The notes under the pieces are model-generated. The model made no database searches. It was not told where the DNA came from and saw nothing but the letters and a program-made list of their open reading frames with translations. The translations under genes were made by a program, and so were the position numbers. A stretch of 64,000 bases of DNA, taken from Ptiloglossa arizonensis. Its lineage: Eukaryota; Arthropoda; Insecta; Hymenoptera; Colletidae. The stretch is taken from positions 124,001-188,000 of the forward strand of contig NW_027479056.1 of the NCBI RefSeq assembly GCF_051014685.1. Direction: 5' to 3'. Positions 42,610 to 57,300 of this stretch are shown in pieces. Each line of letters starts with the position of its first letter. Within the stretch, counting starts at the first letter, position 1.

Positions 42610-44429
42610 TTATACGTTATACGTTATACGTTATACGTTATACGTTATACGTTATACGTTATACGTTACACGCTATACGTTATACGTTATACGTTATACG
42701 TTATACGTTATACGTTATTCGTTATACGTTATACGTTATACGCTATACGTTATACGTTATACGTTATACGTTATACGTTATACGTTATACGTTACACGTT
42801 ATAAGTTACACGTTATACGTTACACGTTATACGTTACACGTTATACGTTATACGTTATACGTTATACGTTATACGTTATACGTTATACGTTATACGTTAT
42901 ACGTTATACGTTATACGTTATACCTTATACGTTATACGTAATACGTTATACGTTATACGTTATACGTTATACGTTATACGTTATACGTTACACGTTATAC
43001 GTTATACGTTATACGTTATACGTTATACGTAATACGTTCTACGTTCTACGTTCTACGTTATACGTTATACGTTATACGTTCTACGTTCTACGTTCTACGT
43101 TCTACGTTCTACGTTCTACGTTCTACGTTCTACGTTCTACGTTATACGTTATACGTTATACGTTATACGGTATACGTTATGCGGTATACGCTATACGTTA
43201 TGCGTTATAGGATATACGTTATGCGTTATAGGATATACGTTATACGTTATACGTTGTACGTTATACGTTATACGTTATACGTTATACGTTATACGTTATA
43301 CGTTATACGTTATACGTTATACGTTATACGTTATACGTTATACGTTATACGTTATACGTTATACGTTATACGTTATACGGTATACGTTATGCGTTATACG
43401 CTATACGTTATGCGTTATAGGATATACGTTATACGTTATAAGTTATACGTTATACGTTGTACGTTATACGTTATACGTTATACGTTATACGTTATACGTT
43501 ATACGTTATACGTTATACGTTATACGTTATACGTTACACGTTATACGTTACACGTTATACGTTACACGTTATACGTTATACGTTATACGTTATAAGTTAT
43601 ACGTTATACGTTATAAGTTATACGTTATACGTTAGACGTTACACGTTATACGTTATACGTTATACGTTATACGTTATACGTTATACTTTATACGTTATAC
43701 GTTATACGTTATACGTTATACGTTATACGGTATACGTTATGCGTTATACCCTATACGTTATACGTTATACGTTATACGTTATACGTTATACGTTATACGT
43801 TAAACGTTAGACGTTATATGTTGTACGTTATACGTTGTACGTTATACGTTATATGTAATATGTATTACGTTATACGTTATACGCTATACGTTATACGTTA
43901 CACGTTATACGTTATACGTTATGCGTTATACGTTATACGTTATACGTTATACGTTATACTTTATACGTTACACGTTATACGTTATACGTTATACGTTATA
44001 CGTTATACGTTATACGTTATACGTTATACGTTATACGTTATACGTTATACGTTATACGTTATACGTTATACGTTATGCGTTATAGGATATACGTTGTACG
44101 TTATACGTTGTACGTTATACGTTATACGTTATACGTTATACGTTATACGTTATACGTTATACGTTATACGTTATACGTTATACGTTATACGTTATACGTT
44201 ATACGTTATACGTTATACGTTATACGTTATACGTTATACGTTATACGTTATACGTTATACGTTATACGTTATACGTTATACGTTATACGTTATACGTTAT
44301 ACGTTATACGTTATACGTTATACGTTATACGTTATACGTTATACGTTATACGTTATACGTTATACGTTATACGTTATACGTTATACGTTATACGTTATAC
44401 GTTATACGTTATACGTTATACGTTATACG
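42575..44429 (+). repeat. 13,923-bp-offset duplication, left copy
   Basis: The end of a TTCTACG run, a TTACACG-CTATACG group (42666), TTCTACG block 43037, cassette E copies 43170 and 43380, cassette F 43800 and the TTGTACG pair ending 44114 all recur 13,923 bp (1,989 units) later. A pure run of 45 units closes the copy. Confidence 0.9.
43037..43141 (+). repeat. TTCTACG block (3+9 units)
   Basis: Three TTCTACG, three TTATACG, nine TTCTACG, preceded by TAATACG. The same 3+3+9 form occurs at 54321, 56960 and 63042. Confidence 0.92.
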
Positions 44430-45003
44430 GTATACGTTATGCGTTATACGCTATACGTTATGCGTTATAGGATATACGTTATACGTTATAAGTTATACGT
44501 TATACGTTGTACGTTATACGTTATACGTTATACGTTATACGTTATACGTTATACGTTATACGTTATACGTTATACGTTATACGTTATACGTTATACGTTA
44601 TACGTTGTACGTTATACGTTATACGTTATACGTTATACGTTATACGTTATACGTTACACGTTACACGTTATACGTTATACGTTATACGTTATACGTTATA
44701 CGTTATACGTTATACGTTATACGGTATACGTTATACGTTATACGTTATACGTTATACGTTATACGTTATACGTTATACGTTATACGTTATACGTTATACG
44801 GTATACGTTATGCGTTATACGCTATACGTTATGCGTTATAGGATATACGTTATACGTTATAAGTTATACGTTATACGTTGTACGTTATACGTTATACGTT
44901 ATACGTTATACGTTATACGTTATACGTTATACGTTATACGTTATACGTTATACGTTATACGTTATACGTTATTCGTTATACGTTATACGTTATACGTTAT
45001 ACG

Positions 45004-45143
45004 TTCTACGTTCTACGTTCTACGTTCTACGTTATACGTTATACGTTATACGTTCTACGTTCTACGTTCTACGTTCTACGTTCTACGTTCTACGTTCTAC
45101 GTTCTACGTTCTACGTTCTACGTTCTACGTTCTACGTTCTACG
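45004..45143 (+). repeat. TTCTACG block (4+13 units)
   Basis: Four TTCTACG, three TTATACG, thirteen TTCTACG. It is the 4,851-bp copy of the 40153 block with one boundary unit changed. Confidence 0.92.
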
Positions 45144-45612
45144 TTATACGTTATACGTTATACGTTATACGTTATACGTTATACGTTATACGTTACACGC
45201 TATACGTTATACGTTATACGTTATACGTTATACGTTATACGTTATTCGTTATACGTTATACGTTATACGTTATACGTTATACGTTATACGTTATACGTTA
45301 TACGTTACACGTTATACGTTACACGTTATACGTTACACGTTATACGTTACACGTTATACGTTACACGTTATACGTTACACGTTATACGTTATACGTTATA
45401 CGTTATACGTTATACGTTATACGTTATACGTTATACGTTATACGTTATACGTTATACGTTATACGTTATACGTTATACCTTATACGTTATACGTAATACG
45501 TTATACGTTATACGTTATACGTTATACGTTATACGTTATACGTTACACGTTATACGTTATACGTTATACGTTATACGTTATACGTTATACGTTATACGTT
45601 ATACGTTATACG

Positions 45613-45717
45613 TTCTACGTTCTACGTTCTACGTTCTACGTTATACGTTATACGTTCTACGTTCTACGTTCTACGTTCTACGTTCTACGTTCTACGTTCT
45701 ACGTTCTACGTTCTACG
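45613..45717 (+). repeat. TTCTACG block (4+9 units)
   Basis: Four TTCTACG, two TTATACG, nine TTCTACG. It is the copy of the 40762 block with one more TTCTACG at its right edge in place of TTATACG. A TTCTACG pair at 46193-46206 matches 41342. Confidence 0.92.
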
Positions 45718-47026
45718 TTATACGTTATACGTTATACGTTATACGTTATACGTTATACGTTATACGCTATACGTTATACGTTATACGTTATACGTTATAC
45801 GTTATACGTTATACGTTATACGTTATACGTTATATGTTATACGTTATACGTTACACGTTATACGTTATACGTTCTACGTTATACGTTATACGTTATACGT
45901 TATACGTTATACGTTTTACGTTATACGTTATACGTTATACGTTATACTTTATACGTTATACGTTATACGTTATACGTTATACGTTATACGTTATACGTTA
46001 TACGTTATACGTTATACGTTATACGTTATACGTTATACGTTATACGTCATACGATATACGTTATACGTTATACGTTATGCGTTATAGGATATACGTTGTA
46101 CGTTATACGTTGTACGTTATACGTTATACGTTATACGTTATACGTTATACGTTATACGTTATACGTTATACGTTATACGTTATACGTTATACGTTCTACG
46201 TTCTACGTTATACGTTATACGTTATACGTTATACGTTATACGTTATACGTTATACGTTATACGTTATACGTTATACTTTATACGTTATACGTTATACGTT
46301 ATACGTTATACGTTATACGGTATACGTTATGCGTTATACCCTATACGTTATACGTTATACGTTATACGTTATACGTTATACGTTATACGTTATACGTTAT
46401 ACGTTAAACGTTAGACGTTATATGTTGTACGTTATACGTTGTACGTTATACGTTATATGTAATATGTATTACGTTATACGTTATACGCTATACGTTATAC
46501 GTTACACGTTATACGTTATACGTTATGCGTTATACGTTATACGTTATACGTTATACGTTATACTTTATACGTTATACGTTATACGTTATACGTTATACGT
46601 TATACGTTATACGTTATACGTTATACGTTATACGTTATACGTTATACGTTATACGTTATACGTTATACGTTATACGTTATACGTTATGCGTTATAGGATA
46701 TACGTTGTACGTTATACGTTGTACGTTATACGTTATACGTTATACGTTATACGTTATACGTTATACGTTATACGTTATACGTTATACGTTATACGTTATA
46801 CGTTATACGTTATACGTTATACGTTATACGTTATACGTTATACGGTATACGTTATGCGTTATACGCTATACGTTATGCGTTATAGGATATACGTTATACG
46901 TTATAAGTTATACGTTATACGTTATACGTTATACGTTATACGTTATACGTTATACGTTATACGTTACACGCTATACGTTATACGTTATACGTTATACGTT
47001 ATACGTTATACGTTATACGTTATACG

Positions 47027-47166
47027 TTCTACGTTCTACGTTCTACGTTCTACGTTATACGTTATACGTTATACGTTCTACGTTCTACGTTCTACGTTCT
47101 ACGTTCTACGTTCTACGTTCTACGTTCTACGTTCTACGTTCTACGTTCTACGTTCTACGTTCTACG
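47027..47166 (+). repeat. TTCTACG block (4+13 units), second copy
   Basis: Same 4+3+13 arrangement as 45004, 2,023 bp away, at the point where the 4,851-bp duplication ends. It joins a copy of the 45.0-45.3 kb segment to the end of the duplication. Confidence 0.92.
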
Positions 47167-48223
47167 TTATACGTTATACGTTATACGTTATACGTTATAC
47201 GTTATACGTTATACGTTACACGCTATACGTTATACGTTATACGTTATACGTTATACGTTATACGTTATTCGTTATACGTTATACGTTATACGTTATACGT
47301 TATACGTTATACGTTATACGTTATACGTTAGACGTTACACGTTATACGTTATACGTTATACGTTATACGTTATACGTTATACTTTATACGTTATACGTTA
47401 TACGTTATACGTTATACGTTATACGGTATACGTTATGCGTTATACCCTATACGTTATACGTTATACGTTATACGTTATACGTTATACGTTATACGTTAAA
47501 CGTTAGACGTTATATGTTGTACGTTATACGTTGTACGTTATACGTTATATGTAATATGTATTACGTTATACGTTATACGCTATACGTTATACGTTACACG
47601 TTATACGTTATACGTTATGCGTTATACGTTATACGTTATACGTTATACGTTATACTTTATACGTTACACGTTATACGTTATACGTTATACGTTATACGTT
47701 ATACGTTATACGTTATACGTTATACGTTATACGTTATACGTTATACGTTATACGTTATACGTTATACGTTATACGTTATACGTTATACGTTATACGTTAT
47801 ACGTTATACGTTATACGTTATACGTTATACGTTATACGTTATACGTTATACGTTATACGTTATACGTTATACGTTATACGTTATACGTTATACGTTATAC
47901 GTTATACGTTATACGTTATACGTTATACGTTATACGTTATACGTTATACGTTATACGTTATACGTTATACGTTATACGTTAAACGTTAGACGTTATATGT
48001 TATACGTTATACGTTGTACGTTATACGTTTTATGTAATATGTATTACGTTATACGTTATACGCTATACGTTATACGTTACACGTTATACGTTATACGTTA
48101 TACGTTCTACGTTATACGTTATACGTTATACGTTATACGTTATACGTTATTCGTTATACGTTATACGTTATAGGTTATACGTTATACGTTATACGTTATA
48201 CGTTATACGTTATACGTTATACG

Positions 48224-48251
48224 TTCTACGTTCTACGTTCTACGTTCTACG
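48224..48251 (+). repeat. TTCTACG run (4 units)
   Basis: Four TTCTACG followed by GTATACG; identical run and context at 58605-58632. Confidence 0.92.
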
Positions 48252-49553
48252 GTATACGTTATACGTTATACGTTATACGTTATACGTTATACGTTATACG
48301 TTATACGTTATACGTTATTCGTTATACGTTATACGTTATAGGTTATACGTTATACGTTATACGTTATACGTTATACGTTATACGTTATACGTTATACGTT
48401 ATACGTTATACGTTATACGATATACATTATACGTTATACGTTATGCGTTATAGGATATACGTTGTACGTTATACGATGTACGTTCTACGTTATACGTTAT
48501 ACGTTATACGTTATACGTTATACGTTATACGTTATACGTTATACGTTATACGTTAAACGTTACACGTTATACGTTATACGTTATACGTTGTACGTTATAC
48601 GTTATATGTAATATTTAATACGTTATACGTTATACGTTATACGTTATACGTTATATGTTATACGATATACGTTATGCGTTATATGTTAGACGATATAGTT
48701 TATACGTAATACGTTACACGTTATACGTTATACGGTATACGTTTTACGTTATACGTTATACGTTATACGTTATATGTTATACGTTATACGTTATACGTTA
48801 TACGTTACACGTTACACGTTATACGTTATACGTTATACGTTATACGTTATACGTTATACGTTATATGTAATATGTAATACGTTATACGTTATACGTTATA
48901 CGTTATACGTTATACGTTATACGTTATACGTTATACGATATACGTTATGCGTTATATGTTAGACGATATAGTTTATACGTAATACGTTATACGTTATACG
49001 TTATACGTTATACGTTATACGTTATACGTTATACGTTATACGTTACACGTTATACGTTATACGTTATACGTTATAAGTTATACGTTATACGTTATACGTT
49101 ATACGTTATACGTTATACGTTAGACGTTACACGTTACACGTTATACGTTATACGTTATACGTTATACGTTATACGTTATACGTTATACGTTATAGGTTAT
49201 ACGTTATACGTTATACGTTATACGTTATACGGTATACGTTATAGGTCATACCTTATACGTGATACGTCATACGTTATACGTTATACGTTATACGTTATAC
49301 GTTATACGTTATACGTTATACGTTATACGTTATACGTTATACGTTATACGTTATACGTTATACGTTATACGTTATACGTTATACGTTATACCTTATACGT
49401 TATACGTAATACGTTATACGTTATACGTTATACGTTATACGTTATACGTTATACGTTATACGTTATACGTTATACGTTATACGTTATACGTTATACGTTA
49501 TACGTTATACGTTATACGTTATACGTTATACGTTATACGTTATACGTTATACG

Positions 49554-49644
49554 TTCTACGTTCTATGTTCTACGTTATACGTTATACGTTATACGTTATG
49601 CGTTCTACGTTCTACGTTCTACGTTCTACGTTCTACGTTCTACG
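49554..49644 (+). repeat. TTCTACG block (3+6 units) with TTCTATG
   Basis: TTCTACG, TTCTATG, TTCTACG, three TTATACG, TTATGCG, six TTCTACG. The copy at 59963-60053 has three plain TTCTACG, so the C-to-T change at 49566 is later than the duplication. Confidence 0.92.
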
Positions 49645-50638
49645 TTATACGTTATACGTTATACGTTATACGTTATACGTTATACGTTATACGCTATACG
49701 TTATACGCTATACGTTATACGTTATACGTTATACGTTATACGTTATACGTTATACGTTATACGTTATACGTTATACGTTATACGTTATACGTTATACGTT
49801 ATACGTTACACGTTATACGTTATACGTTCTACGTTATACGTTATACGTTATACGTTATACGTTATACGTTATACGTTATACGTTATACGTTATACTTTAT
49901 ACGTTATACGTTATACGTTATACGTTATACGTTATACGTTATACGTTATACGTCATACGATATACGTTATACGTTACACGTTATGCGTTATAGTATATAC
50001 GTTGTACGTTATACGTTGTACGTTATACGTTATACTTTATACGTTATACGTTATACGTTATACGTTATACGTTATACGTTATACGGTATACGATATGCGT
50101 TATACCCTATACGTTATACGTTATACGTTATACGTTATACGTTATACGTTATACGTTAAACGTTCGACGTTATATGTTGTACGTTATACGTTGTACGTTA
50201 TACGTTATATGTAATATGTATTACGTTATACGTTATACGCTATACGTTATACGTTACACGTTATACGTTATACGTTATGCGTTATACGTTATACGTTATA
50301 CGTTATACGTTATACTTTATACGTTATACGTTATACGTTATACGTTATACGTTATACGTTATACGTTATACGTTATACGTTATACGTTATACGTTATACG
50401 TTATACGTTATGCGTTATAGGATATACGTTGTACGTTATACGTTGTACGTTATACGTTATACGTTGTACGTTATACGATGTACGTTCTACGTTATACGTT
50501 ATACGTTATACGTTATACGTTATACGTTATACGTTATACGTTATACGTTATACGTTATACGTTATACGTTATACGTTATACGTTATACGTTATACGTTAT
50601 ACGTTATACGTTATACGTTATACGTTATACGTTATACG

Positions 50639-50666
50639 TTCTACGTTCTACGTTCTACGTTCTACG
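50639..50666 (+). repeat. TTCTACG run (4 units)
   Basis: Four TTCTACG in a pure TTATACG background; the copy lies at 61055-61082. Confidence 0.92.
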
Positions 50667-51534
50667 TTATACGTTATACGTTATACGTTATACGTTATAC
50701 GTTATACGTTATACGTTATACGTTATACGTTATACGTTATACGTTATACGTTATACGTTATACGTTATACGTTATACGTTATACGTTATACGTTATACGT
50801 TATACGTTATACGTTATACGTTATACGTTATACGTTATACGTTATACGTTATACGTTATACGTTAAGCGTTAGACGTTATACGTTATACGTTATACGTTA
50901 TACGTTATATGTTATACGTTATACGTTATATGTAATATGTAATACGTTATACGTTATACGTTATACGTTATACGTTATACGTTATACGTTATACGTTATA
51001 CGATATACGTTATGCGTTATATGTTAGACGATATAGTTTATACGTAATACGTTATACGTTATACGTTATACGTTATACGTTATACGTTATACGTTATACG
51101 TTATACGTTACACGTTATACGTTATACGTTATACGTTATACGTTATACGTTATACGTTATACGTTATACGTTATACGTTATACGTTAGACGTTACACGTT
51201 ACACGTTATACGTTATACGTTATACGTTATACGTTATACATTATACGTTATACGTTATACGTTATACGTTATACGTTATACGTTATACGTTATACGGTAT
51301 ACGTTATAGGTCATACCTTATACGTGCTACGTCATACGTTATACGTTATACGTTATACGTTATACGTTATACGTTATACGTTATACGTTATACGTTATAC
51401 GTTATACGTTATACGTTACACGTTATACGTTATACGGTATACGTTATGCGTTATACGCTATACGTTATGCGTTACAGGATATACGTTATGCGTTATAGTA
51501 TATACGTTGTACGTTATACGTTATACGTTATACG

Positions 51535-51632
51535 TTCTACGTTCTACGTTCTACGTTATACGTTATACGTTATACGTTCTACGTTCTACGTTCTACGTTC
51601 TACGTTCTACGTTCTACGTTCTACGTTCTACG
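51535..51632 (+). repeat. TTCTACG block (3+8 units)
   Basis: Three TTCTACG, three TTATACG, eight TTCTACG, 98 bp after the TTACAGG form of cassette E (51437). The pair recurs 10,822 bp later at 62259 and 62357. Isolated or paired TTCTACG units follow near 51813, 51865 and 51913. Confidence 0.92.
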
Positions 51633-53851
51633 TTATACGTTATACGTTATACGTTATACGTTATACGTTATACGTTATACGCTATACGTTATACGTTATA
51701 CGTTATACGTTATACGTTATACGTTATACGTTATACGTTATACGTTATACGTTATACGTTATACGTTATACGTTATACGTTATACGTTATACGTTACACG
51801 TTATACGTTATACGTTCTACGTTATACGTTATACGTTATACGTTATACGTTATACGTTATACGTTCTACGTTATACGTTATACGTTATACGTTATACGTT
51901 ATACGTTATACGTTCTACGTTCTACGTTATACGTTATACGTTATACGTTATACGTTATACGTTATACGTTATACGTTATACGTTATACGTTATACGTTAT
52001 ACGTTATACGTTATACGTTATACTTTATGCGTTATACGTTATACGTTATACGTTATACGTTATACGGTATACGATATGCGTTATACCCTATACGTTATAC
52101 GTTATACGTTATACGTTATACGTTATACGTTATACGTTAAACGTTAGACGTTATATGTTGTACGTTATACGTTGTACGTTATACGTTATATGTAATATGT
52201 ATTACGTTATACGTTATACGCTATACGTTATACGTTACACGTTATACGTTATACGTTATGCGTTATACGTTATACGTTATACGTTATACGTTATACTTTA
52301 TACGTTATACGTTATACGTTATACGTTATACGTTATACGTTATACGTTATACGTTATACGTTATACGTTATACGTCATACGATATACGTTATACGTTATA
52401 CGTTATGCGTTATAGTATATACGTTGTACGTTATACGTTATACGTTATACGTTATATGTTATACGTTATACGTTATACGTTATACGTTACACGTTACACG
52501 TTATACGTTATACGTTATACGTTATACGTTATACGTTATACGTTATACGTTATATGTAATATGTAATACGTTATACGTTATACGTTATATGTTATACGTT
52601 ATACGTTATACGTTATACGATATACGTTATGCGTTATATGTTAGACGATATAGTTTATACGTAATACGTTATACGTTATACGTTATACGTTATACGTTAT
52701 ACGTTATACGTTATACGTTATACGTTACACGTTATACGTTATACGTTATACGTTATACGTTATACGTTATACGTTATACGTTATACGTTATACGTTATAC
52801 GTTAGACGTTACACGTTACACGTTATACGTTATACGTTATACGTTATACGTTATACATTATACGTTATACGTTATACGTTATACGTTATACGTTATACGT
52901 TATACGTTATACGTTACACGTTATACGTTATACGGTATACGTTATGCGTTATACGCTATACGTTATGCGTTACAGGATATACGTTATGCGTTATAGGATA
53001 TACGTTATACGTTATACGTTGTACGTTATACGTTATACGTCATACGTTATACGTTATACGTTATACGTTAAGCGTTAGACGTTAAATGTTATACGTTATA
53101 CGTTGTACGTTATACGTTATATGTAATATGTAATACGTTATTCGTTATACGCTATACGTGATACGTTACACGTTATACGTTATACGTAATGCGTTATACG
53201 TTATGCGTTATACGTTATACGTTATACGTTGTACGTTATACGTTATACGTTATACGTTATACCTTATACGTTATACGTTATACGTTATACGTTATCCGTT
53301 ATACGTTATACGATATACGTTATACGTTATACGTTATGCGTTATAGGATATATGTTATACGTTATACGTTGTACGTTATACGTCATACGTTATACGTTAT
53401 ACGTTATACGTTAAGCGTTAGGCGTTATATGTTATACGTTATACGTTGTACTTTATACGTTATATGTAATATGTAATACGTTATTCGTTATACGCTATAC
53501 GTTATACGTTATACGTTATACGTTATACGTTATACGTTATTCGTTATACGTTATACGTTATACGCTATACGTTATACGTTATACGTTATACGATATACGT
53601 TATACGTTATACGTTGTGCGTTATAGGATATACGTTGTACTTTATACGTTGTACGTTATACGTTATACGTTAAACGTTATACGTTATACGTTATACGTTA
53701 TACATTATACGTTATACGTTATACGTTATACGTTATACGTTATACGTTATACGTTATACGTTATAAGTTATACGTTAGACGTTACACGTTACACGTTATA
53801 CGTTATACGTTATACGTTATACGTTATACGTTATACGTTATACGTTATACG

Positions 53852-53893
53852 TTCTACGTTCTACGTTCTACGTTCTACGTTCTACGTTCTACG
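53852..53893 (+). repeat. TTCTACG run (6 units)
   Basis: Six TTCTACG. The same run lies at 56491-56532, 62573-62614 and 63525-63566, always 469 bp before the start of a 3+9 block. Confidence 0.92.
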
Positions 53894-54320
53894 TTATACG
53901 TTATACGTTATACGTTATACGTTATACGTTATACGTTATACGTTATACGTTACACGCTATACGTTATACGTTATACGTTATACGTTATACGTTATACGTT
54001 ATTCGTTATACGTTATACGTTATACGCTATACGTTATACGTTATACGTTATACGTTATACGTTATACGTTATACGTTACACGTTATAAGTTACACGTTAT
54101 ACGTTACACGTTATACGTTACACGTTATACGTTATACGTTATACGTTATACGTTATACGTTATACGTTATACGTTATACGTTATACGTTATACGTTATAC
54201 GTTATACCTTATACGTTATACGTAATACGTTATACGTTATACGTTATACGTTATACGTTATACGTTATACGTTACACGTTATACGTTATACGTTATACGT
54301 TATACGTTATACGTAATACG

Positions 54321-54425
54321 TTCTACGTTCTACGTTCTACGTTATACGTTATACGTTATACGTTCTACGTTCTACGTTCTACGTTCTACGTTCTACGTTC
54401 TACGTTCTACGTTCTACGTTCTACG
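54321..54425 (+). repeat. TTCTACG block (3+9 units)
   Basis: Three TTCTACG, three TTATACG, nine TTCTACG, then the longer cassette E at 54454. Confidence 0.92.
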
Positions 54426-54663
54426 TTATACGTTATACGTTATACGTTATACGGTATACGTTATGCGGTATACGCTATACGTTATGCGTTATAGGATATA
54501 CGTTATGCGTTATAGGATATACGTTATACGTTATACGTTGTACGTTATACGTTATACGTTATACGTTATACGTTATACGTTATACGTTATACGTTATACG
54601 TTATACGTTATACGTTATACGTTATACGTTATACGTTATACGTTATACGTTATACGTTATACG

Positions 54664-57300
54664 TTATACTTTATGCGTTATACGTTATACGTTATACGTT
54701 ATACGTTATACGGTATACGATATGCGTTATACGTTATACGTTGTACGTTATACGTTATACGTTATACGTTATACGTTATACGTTAAACGTTAGACGTTAT
54801 ATGTTGTACGTTATACGTTGTACGTTATACGTTATATGTAATATGTATTACGTTATACGTTATACGCTATACGTTATACGTTACACGTTATACGTTATAC
54901 GTTATGCGTTATACGTTATACGTTATACGTTATACGTTATACTTTATACGTTATACGTTATACGTTATACGTTATACGTTATACGTTATACGTTATACGT
55001 TATACGTTATACGTTATACGTCATACGATATACGTTATACGTTATACGTTATGCGTTATAGTATATACGTTGTACGTTATACGTTATACGTTATACGTTA
55101 TATGTTATACGTTATACGTTATACGTTATACGTTACACGTTACACGTTATACGTTATACGTTATACGTTATACGTTATACGTTATACGTTATACGTTATA
55201 TGTAATATGTAATACGTTATACGTTATACGTTATATGTTATACGTTATACGTTATACGTTATACGATATACGTTATGCGTTATATGTTAGACGATATAGT
55301 TTATACGTAATACGTTATACGTTATACGTTATACGTTATACGTTATACGTTATACGTTATACGTTATACGTTACACGTTATACGTTATACGTTATACGTT
55401 ATACGTTATACGTTATACGTTATACGTTATACGTTATACGTTATACGTTAGACGTTACACGTTACACGTTATACGTTATACGTTATACGTTATACGTTAT
55501 ACATTATACGTTATACGTTATACGTTATACGTTATACGTTATACGTTATACGTTATACGTTACACGTTATACGTTATACGGTATACGTTATGCGTTATAC
55601 GCTATACGTTATGCGTTACAGGATATACGTTATGCGTTATAGGATATACGTTATACGTTATACGTTGTACGTTATACGTCATACGTTATACGTTATACGT
55701 TATACGTTAAGCGTTAGACGTTAAATGTTATACGTTATACGTTGTACGTTATACGTTATATGTAATATGTAATACGTTATTCGTTATACGCTATACGTGA
55801 TACGTTACACGTTATACGTTATACGTAATGCGTTATACGTTATGCGTTATACGTTATACGTTATACGTTGTACGTTATACGTTATACGTTATACGTTATA
55901 CCTTATACGTTATACGTTATACGTTATACGTTATCCGTTATACGTTATACGATATACGTTATACGTTATACGTTATGCGTTATAGGATATATGTTATACG
56001 TTATACGTTGTACGTTATACGTCATACGTTATACGTTATACGTTATACGTTAAGCGTTAGGCGTTATATGTTATACGTTATACGTTGTACTTTATACGTT
56101 ATATGTAATATGTAATACGTTATTCGTTATACGCTATACGTTATACGTTATACGTTATACGTTATACGTTATACGTTATTCGTTATACGTTATACGTTAT
56201 ACGCTATACGTTATACGTTATACGTTATACGATATACGTTATACGTTATACGTTGTGCGTTATAGGATATACGTTGTACTTTATACGTTGTACGTTATAC
56301 GTTATACGTTAAACGTTATACGTTATACGTTATACGTTATACATTATACGTTATACGTTATACGTTATACGTTATACGTTATACGTTATACGTTATACGT
56401 TATAAGTTATACGTTAGACGTTACACGTTACACGTTATACGTTATACGTTATACGTTATACGTTATACGTTATACGTTATACGTTATACGTTCTACGTTC
56501 TACGTTCTACGTTCTACGTTCTACGTTCTACGTTATACGTTATACGTTATACGTTATACGTTATACGTTATACGTTATACGTTATACGTTACACGCTATA
56601 CGTTATACGTTATACGTTATACGTTATACGTTATACGTTATTCGTTATACGTTATACGTTATACGCTATACGTTATACGTTATACGTTATACGTTATACG
56701 TTATACGTTATACGTTACACGTTATAAGTTACACGTTATACGTTACACGTTATACGTTACACGTTATACGTTATACGTTATACGTTATACGTTATACGTT
56801 ATACGTTATACGTTATACGTTATACGTTATACGTTATACGTTATACCTTATACGTTATACGTAATACGTTATACGTTATACGTTATACGTTATACGTTAT
56901 ACGTTATACGTTACACGTTATACGTTATACGTTATACGTTATACGTTATACGTAATACGTTCTACGTTCTACGTTCTACGTTATACGTTATACGTTATAC
57001 GTTCTACGTTCTACGTTCTACGTTCTACGTTCTACGTTCTACGTTCTACGTTCTACGTTCTACGTTATACGTTATACGTTATACGTTATACGGTATACGT
57101 TATGCGGTATACGCTATACGTTATGCGTTATAGGATATACGTTATGCGTTATAGGATATACGTTATACGTTATACGTTGTACGTTATACGTTATACGTTA
57201 TACGTTATACGTTATACGTTATACGTTATACGTTATACGTTATACGTTATACGTTATACGTTATACGTTATACGTTATACGTTATACGTTATACGTTATA
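54664..57300 (+). repeat. 2.64-kb tandem duplication, right copy
   Basis: Directly adjoins the left copy, with the same cassette order. A TTATACC unit near 52085 in the left copy is replaced in this copy by TTATACG near 54731. The final part is also the right copy of the 13,923-bp duplication. Confidence 0.92.
56491..57064 (+). repeat. TTCTACG run (6) and block (3+9)
   Basis: Run of six at 56491-56532 and block 56960-57064, exact 2,639-bp copies of 53852 and 54321. The part from 56498 on is also the 13,923-bp copy of the 42.6-43.1 kb segment. Confidence 0.92.

Larger units (their letters stand above)
44801..47010 (+). repeat. 4,851-bp-offset duplication, right copy
   Basis: It matches 39950-42160 over about 2.2 kb with few differences: unit 45046-45052 is TTATACG against TTCTACG at 40195, unit 45711-45717 is TTCTACG against TTATACG at 40860, and 45830-45836 is TTATATG against TTATACG. 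Total length is unchanged. Confidence 0.92.
38459..48000 (+). repeat. Right satellite domain, part 1
   Basis: Defined by first appearance of cassette F (TTAAACG) at 38459, continued cassette E, and the longest TTCTACG blocks (up to 14 consecutive units). It contains the two copies of the 4,851-bp duplication and the longest nominal open frame, which is a by-product of the repeat. Confidence 0.8.
47979..50850 (+). repeat. ~10.4-kb-offset duplication, left copy
   Basis: Cassette F 47979, TTCTACG run 48224, cassettes G 48665 and 48938, D 49239, TTCTACG block 49554, F 50156 and TTCTACG run 50639 recur at offsets of 10,381, 10,388, 10,409 and 10,416 bp. Each step is a gain of one to three whole units in the right copy. 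Private changes here include GTATACG near 48734, TTCTATG at 49561 and TTACACG near 49974. Confidence 0.9.
52018..54663 (+). repeat. 2.64-kb tandem duplication, left copy
   Basis: TTATGCG 52025, cassette F 52137, G 52620, E (TTACAGG form) 52935, F relatives 53068 and 53411, TTCTACG 53852 and 54321, and the longer E at 54454 recur 2,646 bp and then 2,639 bp later. One unit was lost in the right copy, or gained here, between 52935 and 53068. Confidence 0.92.

Noticed and set aside
43818..48173. Open frame of about 1,450 codons on the + strand
   Set aside because: It is made only of YTLYVIR-type heptapeptides, exists because the repeat has no stop codon on this strand, and starts and ends at variant units. 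It has no codon bias, domain or flanking signal.
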